Shown here one piece after another: positions 1-10,323 of a stretch of 20,966 nt of DNA. This DNA comes from Davidsoniella eucalypti. Lineage: Eukaryota > Ascomycota > Sordariomycetes > Microascales > Ceratocystidaceae. The position numbers and the translations under genes were made by a program. Within the stretch, counting starts at the first letter, position 1; each line of letters begins with the position of its first letter. Under the pieces are notes generated by a model, which was not told where the DNA came from, ran no database searches, and saw only the letters and a list, made by a program, of their open reading frames with translations. Location: contig RMBW01000244.1 of the NCBI GenBank assembly GCA_004009845.1, positions 1-20,966 on the forward strand, written 5' to 3'.

Positions 1-164
1 TCCAATAAAACAAAATAACACTTTCCAAACAGGGTAAAGATACCGGAAGCGGTAGGCGCTAGGGGCGCAAGCGGTCGTCGTGGCGCAGTGATGTGCAGCA
101 CAGCCTCCAATCGGGGAGGATTGCGTGTGTCGAGGGTCACGCCGTAGCCCTTGTCGGATCTGCT
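1..164 (-). other. 3' untranslated region of copy A (partial)
   Basis: This matches the sequence downstream of pol in the complete copy (10626-10791), with one-base losses in an A run and a G run. No reading frame of note is present. Confidence 0.8.
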
Positions 165-3100
165 CTACGACAATACCCGGCAGTGTACAGAGACTGGACA
201 GTAATATCCAGTTCTTCTTGGTTTTCTCCGTGAAGATGCGCCAGGCAACAGTGTCTTCCACATGTTCCAGAGGTTCCCACGTCGCATCTTGGTAGCCTAG
301 CCATTTGACGAGGGCTTGCTTGTGACCTCGGGAAGTGCGCTGTTTCAATATTGCCTCCACCTGTACTCACCAGCCTCCAATGAGGGGTCCTCAAGCGCTT
401 CCCTAGCCGTGATTGCGACAGGCTCATCGTCCTGAATTTCCTGAGATGGCAAGGGGTTGTTTGGGGCGCGTCGGATGAGCTCACATGGAAGACTGGGTGA
501 ATATCCGAGGGTACGTTCAGGCGAACGTTATGGCTGCCTACAACTTCCAGGACAGTGTACCGTCTAGCTAGCCAGTCTAGCTTTTGAAGGCTTTCCGTAG
601 TCAGCTTCGTGTTTAGGTAAACTAGGTCTCCTACTTTGAAACTTTCAGAGGGCTGGCGAAGACGGTTAGCACTGTTCTCCTGGTGTTCTTGGCGGCTGCC
701 ATGGCGACAATAGCGAACTGGGTGCCATCACTTAGCTTTGCTAACCAATCCTGGGCCCGCGTACTGGAGACTTATTCGAGGCTGGGGGCCTTGTACAGAT
801 GGTTCGATAATGTCGACGTTAAAACCGTGGGTCATGAAGAAAGGAGAGAGGCCTGTAGCGGAAGAGATCCTGTTGTTTAGGGCGAGTTGCGCTTGGGCAG
901 CAAGGAGGCCCAGTCGTCCTGGGCAAAGGAACAGAAATTGCGCAGGTATGTCTCAATCTCCTGATTACTGCGTTCTTGGCTGCCATCCGTCTGCGGATGG
1001 AACGCTGTGGACAGGCGACGCTGAATGCCGAACCGGCGAATACTTGAGGCAAATTGAGGCCTCTGTCGGAGACAATTGCTTGAGGAAAACCGTGGTGCGA
1101 GAAAACATGGATTAGCAAGGCTTCAGCGGTGGCTTGTGCGGTTGTACATAGGGATCAGGATTTGGGACTTAGACAGGCGGTCGGTGACACCCAGAATGGA
1201 AGTATAGCCGAAGAGGTAGGTAGTGGTCCAATAAAGTCCATTGCTAGTTCAGCCCAGGGTCTAGACGGTACAGGCAGAGGTTTCAATAGACCGCGCTTCT
1301 GTTCTCGCCAGATCTTGCTCTTGCCGCAAGAAGAGCAGTTGGACACGAATCGTCGGACGTCGTTAGTCAGGCCAGGCCAGGCATACTCGCGCGATACGAG
1401 ATCACGAGTGATTGCTCTCCTGGGTGTCCGGCCAGAGTAGAGTCGTGAATTTGCTGGATGATCTTGGTTCTCAGGGGTTCGTAATATGGGACCCAAAGTC
1501 TATCACGCCAGCGCAGCAGTCCGTCTTGGTCAACCTTACATTCGCTCATCTGCCATTGCAGACCCCAGTCGGCGGGGAACGAGCGGGCTTCGTCTCGTAC
1601 TAATTTACGAGCCAGCCACCAGCGGTTATTATTGGCAAGGGCTTGGTTCCATAGGTCAGTCATCTCGGGATCAGCGAGGGGATGATACTACTTCTCTAGT
1701 TGCGTTATCGTCAGTCGGCGCATCCTTGTCTGGCTCCTGAGCCCAAACTGCGCCAATTACTACCAGGTCATTGCTCGCCTCACTCTTCTCGAGGAGTTGA
1801 TGCACACGACTAGCCAGCCTATCGTCTTTTTCGTCGGCTGGCATGTCCTGGTCCCTTCTTGAAAGGGCGTCTGGTACAACTTGCTCGGTGCCTGGGCGAT
1901 GGCGCAGGCAGAAGCTGAAGTCAGAGAGCTCATATCCCAGCGACGCTGTCTCTCGGCAAGCGTCCTCTTAGTGCGAAAGTACTCCAGATTACGGTGGTCA
2001 GTGTATACCACAAAGTCAACCCCTAGGAGGAAATGGCGCCATTCTCGAATGGACCAGTAAATAGCCAACATCTCCTTGTCGTGAATCGGGTAATTGGCTT
2101 CCGGGGGAGTAAGTTTGCGCGAGAGGAAGGCGATGGGGTGCATAAGGCCATCATCGCCTCGCTGGGATAATTCTGCTCCTAAGGCGTAACCAGACGAGTC
2201 GGCGGTCAGTACAGTTTCTTTCAGGGGGTCAAAAGGAGTCAGAACAGGGGGAGTAAGGAAGGCTTTCTTAACTTCGGCAAAAGAGTGAGCGCAGGCATCA
2301 GACCATACGAAAGGGGTGTCCTTCTTGGTTAACCCTACCAGAGGCGCCATTAATTCTGACAGTCGAGGCACAAAATCTCTGTAGAAATTCACGAAGCCAA
2401 TAAACCGCGTAAACCTTTCAATGTCGTAGGTGGTTTCCATTCACGAATCGCTAGGGTTTTCTCGGGGTCAGCCTTGATACCAATACCTGGGCCGACTATG
2501 AATCCGAGGAACTTAATCTCCTTAGCCAGAAAGTGACACTTGCGCAAGTCGAGTTGGAGGCCGGCTTGATCGAGTGCATGGACGATCTCGAGCACTAGTT
2601 GTCTATGCTCCTCCTCAGTACCGCTGGAGTAAATATCCACGTCATCGATATAAGCGCTGCAGCTAATACCCAGCCATTTCCGAAGGACCGAGTTGATGTA
2701 GCGTTGGAAAGCAGCAGGGGCGTTGGTCAGACCGAAAGGGATGACGTTCCATTCGAAGGCCCTAGGGGAGTCCGAAAAGCGGTTAACTCCTCATAGCCAG
2801 GGGCTATACGAATACGATGAAAGGCAGCAATGACATCTACTTTGGACACCCACTTGGCTTCCGAAATTTGCCGCAGGGTGTCATGGATAAGGGGTAAGGG
2901 GTATGAGTCCTTTTTGGAAATAGCGTTGACTGCGCGGTAGTCTACGCAGAGAACGAATTCCACCTCCAGGTTTCTTTACAAATAGCACTGGAGAGCCCAC
3001 TTCAGACTTTGTGTCCTTTATCCATTTAGTAGCCAGTAGTTCCGTCAGCGTCTTCTGCATCACAACAGCTCTGCGCGAGACAACGGGTACAGCGATTGTA

Positions 3101-3723
3101 TAGGTAACGTCTTTCCCTCCAGCAGCTCGATCTTCAAGTCCACTCCAGGCCGGTGCGGCGGGAGGTCCTTGGACGCTTTTGCCTCGAAGGCAGAGGCTAC
3201 GGGTCTTAACCACTCAGGTAGCGGCGGTCTCTCCTGTTCCTTTTGCGCTAATGCTCTGTTGACGTCCTCCAGCGTAATACGGAAGATGGCGAGGTCGTCG
3301 TCGTTGTCGCAAGGGCATGAAATTCGTCGGAGTAAGTTCTTCGGCTGTAGGTACTTCAATCTGCCCGGAACGAGGGTGCAAGTGCACGTCGTGGTTGATG
3401 AGCCAGCGTTGACCGAGTATCAGGTCTTCGGTCTGGCCGGGGACAACGTAGGCCCATATGTCCTCGTGGTGGTCGGGCAAGTGTAGTGTGAACTGGGCGA
3501 TTTGGGTGATGACGGGAGGACTGGTTTGCGATGCAGCGAGTGATACCTTACGAGGTTCGATGGGTAAGGTCTTCGTGGCGTAGGCGAGTAGGCGCGGGGG
3601 CACGACGGCGAGGCAGAGACAGCCACTGTCGACGAGAGCCTTCGTAGAAAAGGTATTCATAGATAAATCTAGATACGTTCCCTTAGCTCCCATCTCTAAT
3701 CTAACTATCTGTTCGCCTTCCAT
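165..3723 (-). pseudogene. pol: Broken pol of copy A (protease-RT-RNase H-integrase-chromodomain)
   Basis: This is the counterpart of the intact 1,200-residue pol at 10792-14394. All domains can be recognised, but in different frames. The protease DSG is in the open piece 3214-3723. RT motif pieces lie between about 2389 and 3213. RNase H motifs (TADSSG, YTDHRN) are in 1760-2440, the integrase zinc region in 1155-1663, the second integrase aspartate (VSDRG) in 819-1118, and the chromodomain toward the left end. At least nine frame breaks separate the pieces, and a gap near 1045 removes residues just after that aspartate. The first Met and the stop (CTA on the plus strand at 165-167) match the intact copy. 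As written it cannot encode a working polyprotein, but the breaks are mostly homopolymer losses and some may be sequencing errors. Confidence 0.9.
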
Positions 3724-3761
3724 CGTATCCTCCTTACCAGGGCGCGACTTGTCCTGGTCAC

Positions 3762-5666
3762 CTAAAAATCCATCAAATCATCCTCATCAGTGGCCGGGCG
3801 GTGCGTGTTGGTAGAGGCCACCACGGCGGTGCTTTCGGACGAGGGCAGCAGGCGATCCATCATCAGGTGGTCCGTTTTCGCAAGTTCTTCACGTACCGCG
3901 GGGCGGACTTCATCGCGTATGGCCGTCTTCACAGCGCTGTTGATTGCGTTGACCAGCACCTTGTTCGTCTTGGGTCCTGTAAGGTTCTGCGAGAGGGGCA
4001 TTGGTTGGCGATGTGCCCGGGCTGTGAGCAGATGAAGCAGACTCCTTCTCGAAACATGCGATTGCGTTCAGCAGGGTTAGGACGTGGCCTATCATTGCGG
4101 GGTTGCTGAGTTTGACGAGGTGCGTTGTTACGTGAAGGGGGCTCGGCACGCGCTCTCCAGTTGTCGCTATCCGCGTAGTGGGTAGGACGCGAGGTCTTCT
4201 TCGTGTAAGGACCGTAGTAATCGTGGTGGCGGCTGAAATGGTCGAGCAGGCTCTCAGTGACTTCCCTGTAAGTAGGCAGGCTCCAGAGGATGGTGGTTTT
4301 GACCACTAGCTCTCCGTGTGGCGCGACGTAGGAGGTCGATGAGCATGTCGTCGTCTTGCATACCTGCGGCCAGAGCTAACCCTTCGAAACGGTTGAAGAA
4401 GTCGAGGAATGATTCGTGGGACTCCTGGCGGGCACCAAAGAAAGCAGTGCGGGCTTGCGACTTACGGGCACGGCTGCGGAACATGAGGTCGAGTTTGTCT
4501 AGCAGCTTGTCGTATGAGCCGGGCTTGTTCGCTAATGGAGACGAAGAATTCGTTGAGTTTGGCGCGTGTGTCGGTGCCCAGTCGGCTGAACAGGTAAGCA
4601 GTTCGGGCCAGCTCGTCGCCTATAGCTCGGCCATCGATTCGCATCTTGAAGACTGCTAGGGTTCGCCAGTTTTCATACTCTGCGTGAGTGCCTCCAAATT
4701 CGATAAGGTGAGGCTGAGATGGGCGAACGCGGCTACGGGATCTCGAACGTCTTCGGTAGTGACGGCAGTAGTTGGGACAGGAGGCATGGCGGGAGCAGTA
4801 GGTTCAGTATGGTTGCCTATGACAATTGGGACAGTAGCGAGACAGTGTCCTTCAATTCCCTAAGTTCATTGAGCAGTGCATTGTCGGCAGGCTGAGGAGC
4901 GCGTGAATGGGCAGGGCCAGGAGAACGCGTCGGCTGACGGCCACGGGATGGGGGACGCGACGCGTGGCGGACAGACATTCCCATGCTTTCGGCCAGACGG
5001 GCCAAGTCAGAGTCGGGGGAAGGGTGCGTTGGCTGACAGAAGGGCGACGACGAGAATGGGTATCTACACCAGGGGCAAAGTGGGATAGGCTTCGAACAGA
5101 GGCAGCGCGACTGATGGCACGGGTGTGAGTGGTCTCGTACGAGATTAGTTCCTCAGCTTCATATGCAGCGGCCCTTGTAGCGACTAGGGGAGCGCGGGAG
5201 GAGTGCACGGGGTTACCATCCTTATCACGCGGGGGAGAGCGTGGGATGCCGATGAAACAGGAGGAGAGGAGACGTGAGGACACGTGAGCACGAGCACGCG
5301 CTTCGCGGATTACGCGGTTACCACAGGCGACGTGGCCAACAAAGTCACCGGTGAAGGAGAGGTGGCCCAAGTTATCGTGAAAGTGTTCCTTATGGGCGAG
5401 GACGTCGCGTGTGGAAGGGCAGAAGCCAAGGAGGGAGGCCAGACGGGCGCGCTCCTTGCGCTTGAATAGTGCGAGGTAACACCAGCCGGTTTGCGCCAGG
5501 CGCGCTTCGTAGGTAGGTCAAGGGCGGACAAGATGTAGCCCTCAGCCGGTTCCTGGTTGGGGTTCAGGGTGAAAACACGCGCTAGGGCAAGGTTATGCCA
5601 GGTGTGGTAGACGCAGCGAGTTAGGGTAGCAAGGAGACCCCAGAACAGAAATAGCAAGCCAGACAT
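3762..5666 (-). pseudogene. gag: Broken gag of copy A
   Basis: This is the counterpart of the intact gag at 14433-16340, split into several frames by small indels. Examples are near 3975 (change in the linker after the zinc knuckle), 4308 (loss of three bases and a change), 4520 (one base gained), 4750 and 4823 (one base lost each), 5015 (two bases gained) and 5488 (one base lost). The CCHC zinc knuckle (CFICSQPGHIANQC) is still readable in the piece 3929-4306, and the capsid helices in 4254-4644. The stop context, with its TTTTTA run, is unchanged. The start is set at the Met equivalent to that of the intact copy. Confidence 0.88.
3763..3768 (-). promoter_or_regulatory. Candidate -1 frameshift run at gag stop, copy A
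   Basis: The minus strand reads GAT TTT TAG in the gag frame. The T run allows a one-base backward slip into the pol frame. The site is identical to those of the other two gag-pol junctions in the window. Confidence 0.5.
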
Positions 5667-5724
5667 GGTGTCTTGGACGTGTGCGAGAAGCGGGCGAGCG
5701 GACGGATAAGGCAGGTGCAATAGG

Positions 5725-5986
5725 GCAAGCAAACGGCTTGGACAGGACGAGTAAAGGCAAGCAAACGGCTTGGACAAAGGGAGAAATCAAGCGGTCGGCT
5801 TGTACAGGAAAAGGGGCAAGCGGACGGCTTGGACAGGAAGAGAGGCAAGCGGACGGCTTGGACAACAGAGAGGGCAAGCGGACGGCTTGGACGGAAGAGA
5901 GGGCAAGCAGACGGCTTGGACAGAAAAGAGGGCAAGCAGACGGCTTGGACAGAAAAGAGGGCAAGCAGACGGCTTGGACAACAAAA
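5725..5986. repeat. Leader tandem repeat array of copy A (about nine 28-32-bp units)
   Basis: The units carry a shared core, CAAGCxGACGGCTTGGACA, followed by a variable purine-rich tail. The last three units are 29 bases each. The array appears identical to that of the complete copy (16399-16660) and lies between the primer site and gag. Confidence 0.92.
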
Positions 5987-5997
5987 ACTTAAGAGTT

Positions 5998-6008
5998 ATC
6001 GGTCTCAA
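5998..6008 (-). other. Putative self-priming primer-binding site, copy A
   Basis: The plus strand reads ATCGGTCTCAA, two bases from the LTR edge. The minus-strand transcript would therefore carry TTGAGACCGAT, exactly complementary to the ATCGGTCTCAA present in the LTR transcript (plus-strand positions 6064-6074). There is no TGG-starting tRNA primer site here. Confidence 0.6.
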
Positions 6009-6010
6009 AA

Positions 6011-6189
6011 TGAGACGATATACGAGGATTTGCAAGGAAAAATGGTCGTAAAGATGAATTGAATTGAGACCGATGAGGGAGAAAGAGAAACTAAGACTAA
6101 ACTACGAGGGAATCGGTCCCTATTTATGTCAAAGTCAAGTGGGGCCAAGGCATGACTTGGCCAATACTGATGGGCCTTAGACCCTTACA
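6011..6189 (-). repeat. 5' LTR of copy A (179 bp)
   Basis: The LTR starts with TGAGACGATA and ends with CCCTTACA, so on the coding strand it has standard TG...CA ends. It differs from the two LTRs of the complete copy by one substitution that I can see (AAGTGGGGCC against AAGTAGGGCC near 6135). A recent insertion is implied. Confidence 0.95.
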
Positions 6190-6528
6190 GCATGCAGATG
6201 AAGTCGTTGGTTGGTTGCAGAGGAACAATGCTGACTTGGTAGTGGATCCCGAGAATGCTCTGGTCAACAGGGGCACTTTCTTCACCACCAGGTCGCAGAA
6301 AACATCAATCATCGATCTTGCCTTCCTCACTGGGCAGATGAAGCAAACGAAAACTAGTTGGACGTGTGAAGGTCTCCACGGTTCGGATCACCAGTGCATT
6401 AAGTTGCAGTTCCAACTCCTACACACTTTTCGACGAAGTGGCACCTTTCAACCATTTTCGCTCGAATTCATCTCAAAACACTTTTAAAATACTCACCTCA
6501 TCTCGACGAATCCATCAATACCATTTGC
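6190..6528 (+). pseudogene. LINE endonuclease (EEP family) C-terminal remnant, frameshifted
   Basis: The frame through 6190-6420 encodes NADLVVDPENALVNRGTFF, then SIIDLAFLTG and GSDHQCI. The serine-aspartate-histidine of GSDHQ and the preceding IDLAF strand are typical of the end of LINE apurinic-like endonucleases, where the SDH aspartate and histidine act in DNA nicking. After about 6415 the likely coding sequence moves to a second frame (FDEVAPFNHFRSN) and near 6465 to a third, which continues as LLKYSPHLDESINTIC directly into the next feature. Two indels therefore break the gene, and the N-terminal catalytic half is missing because copy A sits there. The assignment rests on motif recognition only. 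Confidence 0.65.
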
Positions 6529-7576
6529 ATGATGGCGCAAGCCATGCGCGATGCGTTAAGGGCGATTGAAGCATCGCAAGACTGCGATAGCCCCCCTGTC
6601 ACCCCCAACTTCTCAACTGACTCGATCAGCCTCGTGCCAACACACATGTACGATAGCGAAATGACCGACGAAAACAACAACACCATCACCAAAAACAATA
6701 AAAACAAGCGCCGCATCGAGGAGATCGAGCTCCCAAGCTCTCCTCCGGTTGCTGCGAAAAAGCTGCACGAGGCGAAAGGCCTCGAACTGTCGCGTTGGGT
6801 CGGCCCTGATCCAAAACAATCCAAGATCGCTGCAAGTATCGCGATCGTCAAGCGTGAGATGGCATCATTAGTAACGCAAGACAGGATGTTTGAGTCGCTG
6901 CAGATTCTGATTGCAGAAGGTTTTGGGGAACTTGACTTACCAGACACTCCATCACCACCTCCAAAAGTCATCATCGCAGATGCATCAAAGGCCACGGTGG
7001 CCTCAGCAAAGGCATTGTACTCTGCCATAACGAAAACGCCAGTCACACCGCCACTCCAACCAGCGGTGCCAAAGAAATGTGACATTATTAACAACAACAA
7101 CAAGAAGAAGAAGGCGGCGAAGAAGGCTACTTTATCTGCGCCTTCCAAGACGGCTTCAACACCGATCACCAACACCACTGACGCGCCTCGCGACGCGTCA
7201 CTCGACAAAACAACACCAACAAACAAAGACGCGACAAACAAAGACGCGACAAAATCAAATCAGCCATCCACGCCTGGCGAACATAAAAACACGACCAATG
7301 CCCCAACCTCAGTCGACTCTGATAAAGGTTGGCAACAAGTTAAACCGCGCAAACCAGCCCGCCCCTCTGTTCAGTCTACACAGAGCACCAACAAGCTTCT
7401 GCTTATCGGTGGTGGCAAGATTCCCTCTCCCAAGCACATCCGTGACTTGGTTAACTGTGATGGAGCGATGAAGGCCATTGAGGTGAGGTTGACCTCGAAA
7501 AACAACATCAGCATCACATGCAGCAGCGCCTCCGCGAAGGCCAGCCTCCTCAAGACGAAGGACAGCTGGCTGGCAC
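6190..7576 (+). mobile_element. LINE-type retrotransposon remnant between two LTR elements
   Basis: This plus-strand segment carries the end of an apurinic-type (EEP) endonuclease domain, then a long ORF1-like frame. It is bounded on the left by the 5' LTR of copy A and on the right by the 3' LTR of element C, so both LTR elements apparently inserted into it. Its own outer parts lie beyond the window or beyond those elements. No poly(A) tail or reverse transcriptase is visible in it. Confidence 0.7.
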
Positions 7577-7617
7577 TGAGACGATATACGAGGAGTTGCG
7601 ATGAAAACTGGTCGTAA
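6529..7617 (+). CDS. LINE ORF1-like (Gag-like) protein, truncated at C-terminus by LTR
   Basis: This open frame of 362 residues starts at an ATG, but the frame is also open upstream and carries endonuclease-like sequence, so this start may not be real. Residues about 45-70 and 185-200 are rich in Asn and Lys. The middle has a Pro/Thr/Ser-rich linker. Residues about 270-345 (KGWQQVKPRK, then NKLLLIGG and VRLTSKNNISITC) look like the nucleic-acid-binding C-terminal part of fungal LINE ORF1 proteins. The usual zinc knuckles that follow are absent. The last 14 residues or so come from the LTR of element C, which starts at 7577 and supplies the stop. In powdery mildews LINE ORF1-derived proteins are annotated as EKA-like; whether this belongs there I cannot tell. 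It may be only a relic. Confidence 0.5.
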   Translation: MMAQAMRDALRAIEASQDCDSPPVTPNFSTDSISLVPTHMYDSEMTDENNNTITKNNKNKRRIEEIELPSSPPVAAKKLHEAKGLELSRWVGPDPKQSKIAASIAIVKREMASLVTQDRMFESLQILIAEGFGELDLPDTPSPPPKVIIADASKATVASAKALYSAITKTPVTPPLQPAVPKKCDIINNNNKKKKAAKKATLSAPSKTASTPITNTTDAPRDASLDKTTPTNKDATNKDATKSNQPSTPGEHKNTTNAPTSVDSDKGWQQVKPRKPARPSVQSTQSTNKLLLIGGGKIPSPKHIRDLVNCDGAMKAIEVRLTSKNNISITCSSASAKASLLKTKDSWLALRRYTRSCDENWS

Positions 7618-7757
7618 AAGAATAGTTCGATTGAGACCGATGAAGGAGAAAGAGAAACTAAGACTAATAATCGGCGGGCATAGGTCCCTACTTATAGCCG
7701 ATTCTAGTACTGACAAGGAATGCCTTGGCTAACCTTACTAGGCCTTAGTCTCTTACA
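7577..7757 (-). repeat. 3' LTR of element C (181 bp)
   Basis: The LTR begins TGAGACGATATACGAGG and ends CTCTTACA. It is homologous to the 179-bp LTRs of A and B but diverged, especially in the U3 part. Conserved blocks are the terminal 17 bases, TTGAGACCGAT (7631-7641), GGAGAAAGAGAAACTAAGACTA and the CCTTAG near the end. On the minus strand it has a TATAAG box (7691-7696). The partner 5' LTR is not in the window. Confidence 0.92.
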
Positions 7758-7772
7758 ATAGTCTCCCCCCCC
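7758..7772 (-). other. Polypurine tract of element C
   Basis: On the minus strand a run of eight G followed by AGACTAT directly abuts the 3' LTR. This is the expected primer site for plus-strand DNA synthesis, and the same sequence occurs in element B. Confidence 0.75.
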
Positions 7773-7990
7773 ATCGGCAGAAAAATTACACTAATTTTAC
7801 GTCTAAACATACAAAAACACCCCTGTAGCATGGTGTATACAAACTTAAAACCGTATAGTACCCTGGTACTCAATATCCAAAAACAGAAATAACTCCAGAA
7901 ACAGAAATAACTCCAAAATAGGTCAGTAATCTTATCCTGCAGACGCTCGGGTGTGCAGGTGACCAAGGTGGTGCAGCCAATATTGCTGCC
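7773..7990 (-). other. 3' untranslated region of element C
   Basis: This is an AT-rich, non-coding stretch between the pol stop and the polypurine tract. It contains one short tandem duplication and is otherwise featureless. Confidence 0.7.
7881..7914. repeat. Two-copy 18-bp tandem duplication
   Basis: ACAGAAATAACTCC occurs twice with an 18-base period in the non-coding tail of element C. It is probably replication slippage. Confidence 0.8.
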
Positions 7991-10323
7991 TTAGCCTACC
8001 ATCAGTGGACTGCGTGTGTCCATACTCGTACCATGGTCCTTCTCGGGGCCATCCTCTGGTAGCAACCAGGCAGTGTAAAGGGATTGGAGGGTCACGTTCC
8101 AATTCTTTTTCGTCTTCTCCGTGAAGACCAACCATGCTGCAGTGTCCTTCACGTGTTCCAATGGTTCCCAAGTAGCGTCTTGGTAGCCTTTCCATTTGAC
8201 CAAGGCTTGCGTGTGTCCATGGCGGGTACGTTGCTTCACGATTGCTTCCACCCGGTACTCGCCTGTTTCCACAGAGTCGTCTTCAAGTGCTTCCCTAGCC
8301 GTGATAGCCGCGGGCTCATCATCAGGTACTTCCTGTGAGGGTAAGGGGTTGTTGGGAGCTCGGCGGATTAGGCTTACGTGGAAGACGGGGTGGATGCCTG
8401 TCGGCACGTTCAATCGTACATTGTGGGTGCCTGTAACCTCCAGGACTGTGTACAGTCTGGCCAACCAGTCTAACTTCTTGGACGGTCTCTCCGTGGTCAA
8501 GTTCTTCGTGTTGAGGTAGACCTTGTCTCCCACTCTGAAGCTCTCAGATGGTTGACGGAGACGGTTAGCGCTAGTTTCCTGGTGCTCTTGGGTGGCGGCC
8601 ATAGCTACGATCGCGAACTGTGTTGCGTTGCTTAGTTTGGTCAACCATTCCTGGGCACCACAGACAGGAGACTTGTCGGAGGCAGGGGGACCTTGTACAG
8701 ATGGTTCAATGATGTCGACGTTAAACCCGTGGGTCATGAAGAACGGAGAGAGACCCGTAGTGGAAGAGATCCTGTTGTTCAGTGCGAGTTGTGCTTGAGG
8801 CAGCAAGGAGGCCCAGTCGTCCTGAGCGAAGGAACAGAAATTGCGAAGGTACGTTTCAATCTCCTGATTACTGCGTTCTTGGCTGCCATCCGTCTGAGGA
8901 TGGAACGCTGTGGACAGGCGACGCTGGATCCCAAAGCGACGGCATACTTCGCCCCAAAATAACTGCGCAAATTGAGGCCCTCTATCGGAAACGATAGCAA
9001 GGGGGAAACCGTGGTGAGAAAAGACGTGGATCAGCAGGGCTTCAGCGGTGGCTTGCGCGGTGATAGCCTTCATAGGAATCAGAATCTGTGATTTAGACAG
9101 ACGATCAGTGACCCCTAGAATGGAGGTGCAACCAGCAGAAGGGGGTAACGGGCCGATAAAATCCATAGCCAATTCAGACCAAGGTCTGGACGGTACTGGT
9201 AGGGGTTTCAGCAGGCCGCGCTTCTGCTCTCGCCAAATCTTGCTTTTTCCGCAAGACGAGCAATTCGATACGAACTGACGGACATCGTTGGTCAGACCAG
9301 GCCAGGCATATTCGCGCGACACTAAGTCACGGGTGATTGCTCTGCCGGGGTGGCCTGCGAGGGTGGAATCGTGGATCTGCTGGATAATTTTGGTCCTCAA
9401 GGGCTCGTGGTGAGGGACCCAAAGTCTATCGCGCCAGCGTAGTCTCCCTTCCGAGTCTAGTTTGCACTCGCTCATTTGCCATTGCAAGCCCCAGTCGGCT
9501 GGGAATGAGCGAGCTCCCTCTCGTACTAATTTCCGAGCTATCCACCAACGGTTGCATTGGGCTAGAGCCTGGTTCCATAGGCTAGTCATCTCGGGGTCCG
9601 CGAAGGGGGAGGTCACAGCTTCCTTAGTCGCCTTGTCGTCAGTCGGCGCGTCCTTGTCAGGCTCCTGAGCCCAAACTGCGCCGATTACCACCAGGTCGTT
9701 GCTTGACTCACTCTTCTCGAGGAGTTGGTGGAAGCGACTAGCCAGCCTGTCGTCACTTTCGTTGGCTGGCATATCCTGGTCCCTTCTAGACAGGGCGTCT
9801 GGCACAACTTGCTCAGTACCTGGGCGGTGGCGTAGGCAGAAACTAAAGTCCGAAAGTTCATATCCCCAGCGACGTTGTCTCTCGGCCAACGTTCTCTTGG
9901 TTTGAAAGTACTCCAAGTTGCGGTGGTCGGTCCACACCACGAAGTCAACCCCTAGGAGGAAATGGCGCCATTCTCGAATGGACCAGTAGATAGCCAACAT
10001 CTCCTTGTCGTGAATGGGGTAATTGGCTTCGGGGGGTGTGAGTTTGCGAGAAAGGAAGGCAATGGGATGCATGAGACCATCATCTCCTCGTTGAGACAAT
10101 TCTGCTCCCAGGGCGTAACCGGATGAGTCCGCGGTCAATACCGTTTCTCTCAGCGGGTCAAAGGGGGTCAAAACAGGGGGAGTAAGGAAGGCTCTCTTAA
10201 CCTCGGCGAAAGCGTGCGCACATGCGCCGGACCAGACAAAGGGGGTATCCTTCTTGGTTAACCCTACCATCGGCGCTATCATCTCAGACAGTCGAGGCAC
10301 AAAGTCTCGATAGAAGTTGACAA
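7991..10323 (-). CDS. pol: pol of element C, C-terminal part (RNase H, integrase, chromodomain), cut by element B
   Basis: The frame is open for about 777 residues; upstream it runs on into the LTR of B, so the few leading residues are not native. The start of the part, VNFYRDF, continues the IGFV at the end of the other half (16864-18168). RNase H motifs are TADSSG and YTDHRN. The integrase has an HHCC zinc region (IHDSTLAGHP, then CSSCGKSK) and the triad MDFIG, VSDRG and QERSN with D,D35E spacing. A chromodomain follows (EYRVEAI, then LVKWKGY and TWEP), whose aromatic residues match the methyl-lysine cage of HP1-type domains. The C-terminus is about 16 residues longer than that of B. No internal stop is present; the gene is lost through insertion, not mutation. 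Confidence 0.92.
10319..10323. repeat. Target site duplication of element B (left)
   Basis: GACAA here is repeated at 16864-16868, directly flanking the two LTRs of B. Removing B and one copy restores the pol frame of element C at Phe-Val-Asn. Confidence 0.95.

Larger units (their letters stand above)
1..6189 (-). mobile_element. Ty3/gypsy chromovirus copy A, left end outside window
   Basis: This is a minus-strand LTR retrotransposon, collinear with the complete copy at 10324-16863; base 1 here matches base 10626 there. The 5' LTR (6011-6189), primer site, leader repeats, gag, pol and most of the 3' untranslated region are present. The last part of that region, the polypurine tract and the 3' LTR lie outside the window. 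Against the complete copy I count roughly eight to ten substitutions but more than thirty small indels, most of them loss of one base from a short homopolymer, plus a gap of about 15 bases near 1045. The five bases right of the LTR, GCATG (6190-6194), should be half of its target duplication; the other half is outside the window. Confidence 0.93.
7577..10323 (-). mobile_element. Ty3/gypsy chromovirus element C, 3' half
   Basis: The element runs on the minus strand. This half holds the 3' LTR, the untranslated tail and the C-terminal two thirds of pol. It stops at 10323, where element B begins, and resumes at 16864 after B. The five bases before its LTR, GGCAC (7572-7576), are its expected target duplication; the partner would lie beyond the right edge of the window. 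It is clearly diverged from B at the DNA level yet its pol frame stays open, so it was coding-competent until B landed in it. Confidence 0.93.

Noticed and set aside
6498..7241. A 247-residue open frame on the minus strand with hydrophobic stretches
   Set aside because: It lies antisense to the ORF1-like frame, and its hydrophobic Phe/Leu/Val runs are the mirror of the Lys/Asn codons on the plus strand. No family features.
7079..7471. Arg-rich plus-strand frame of 130 residues
   Set aside because: It is the shifted reading of the Lys/Asn-rich linker of the ORF1-like frame. Low complexity only.
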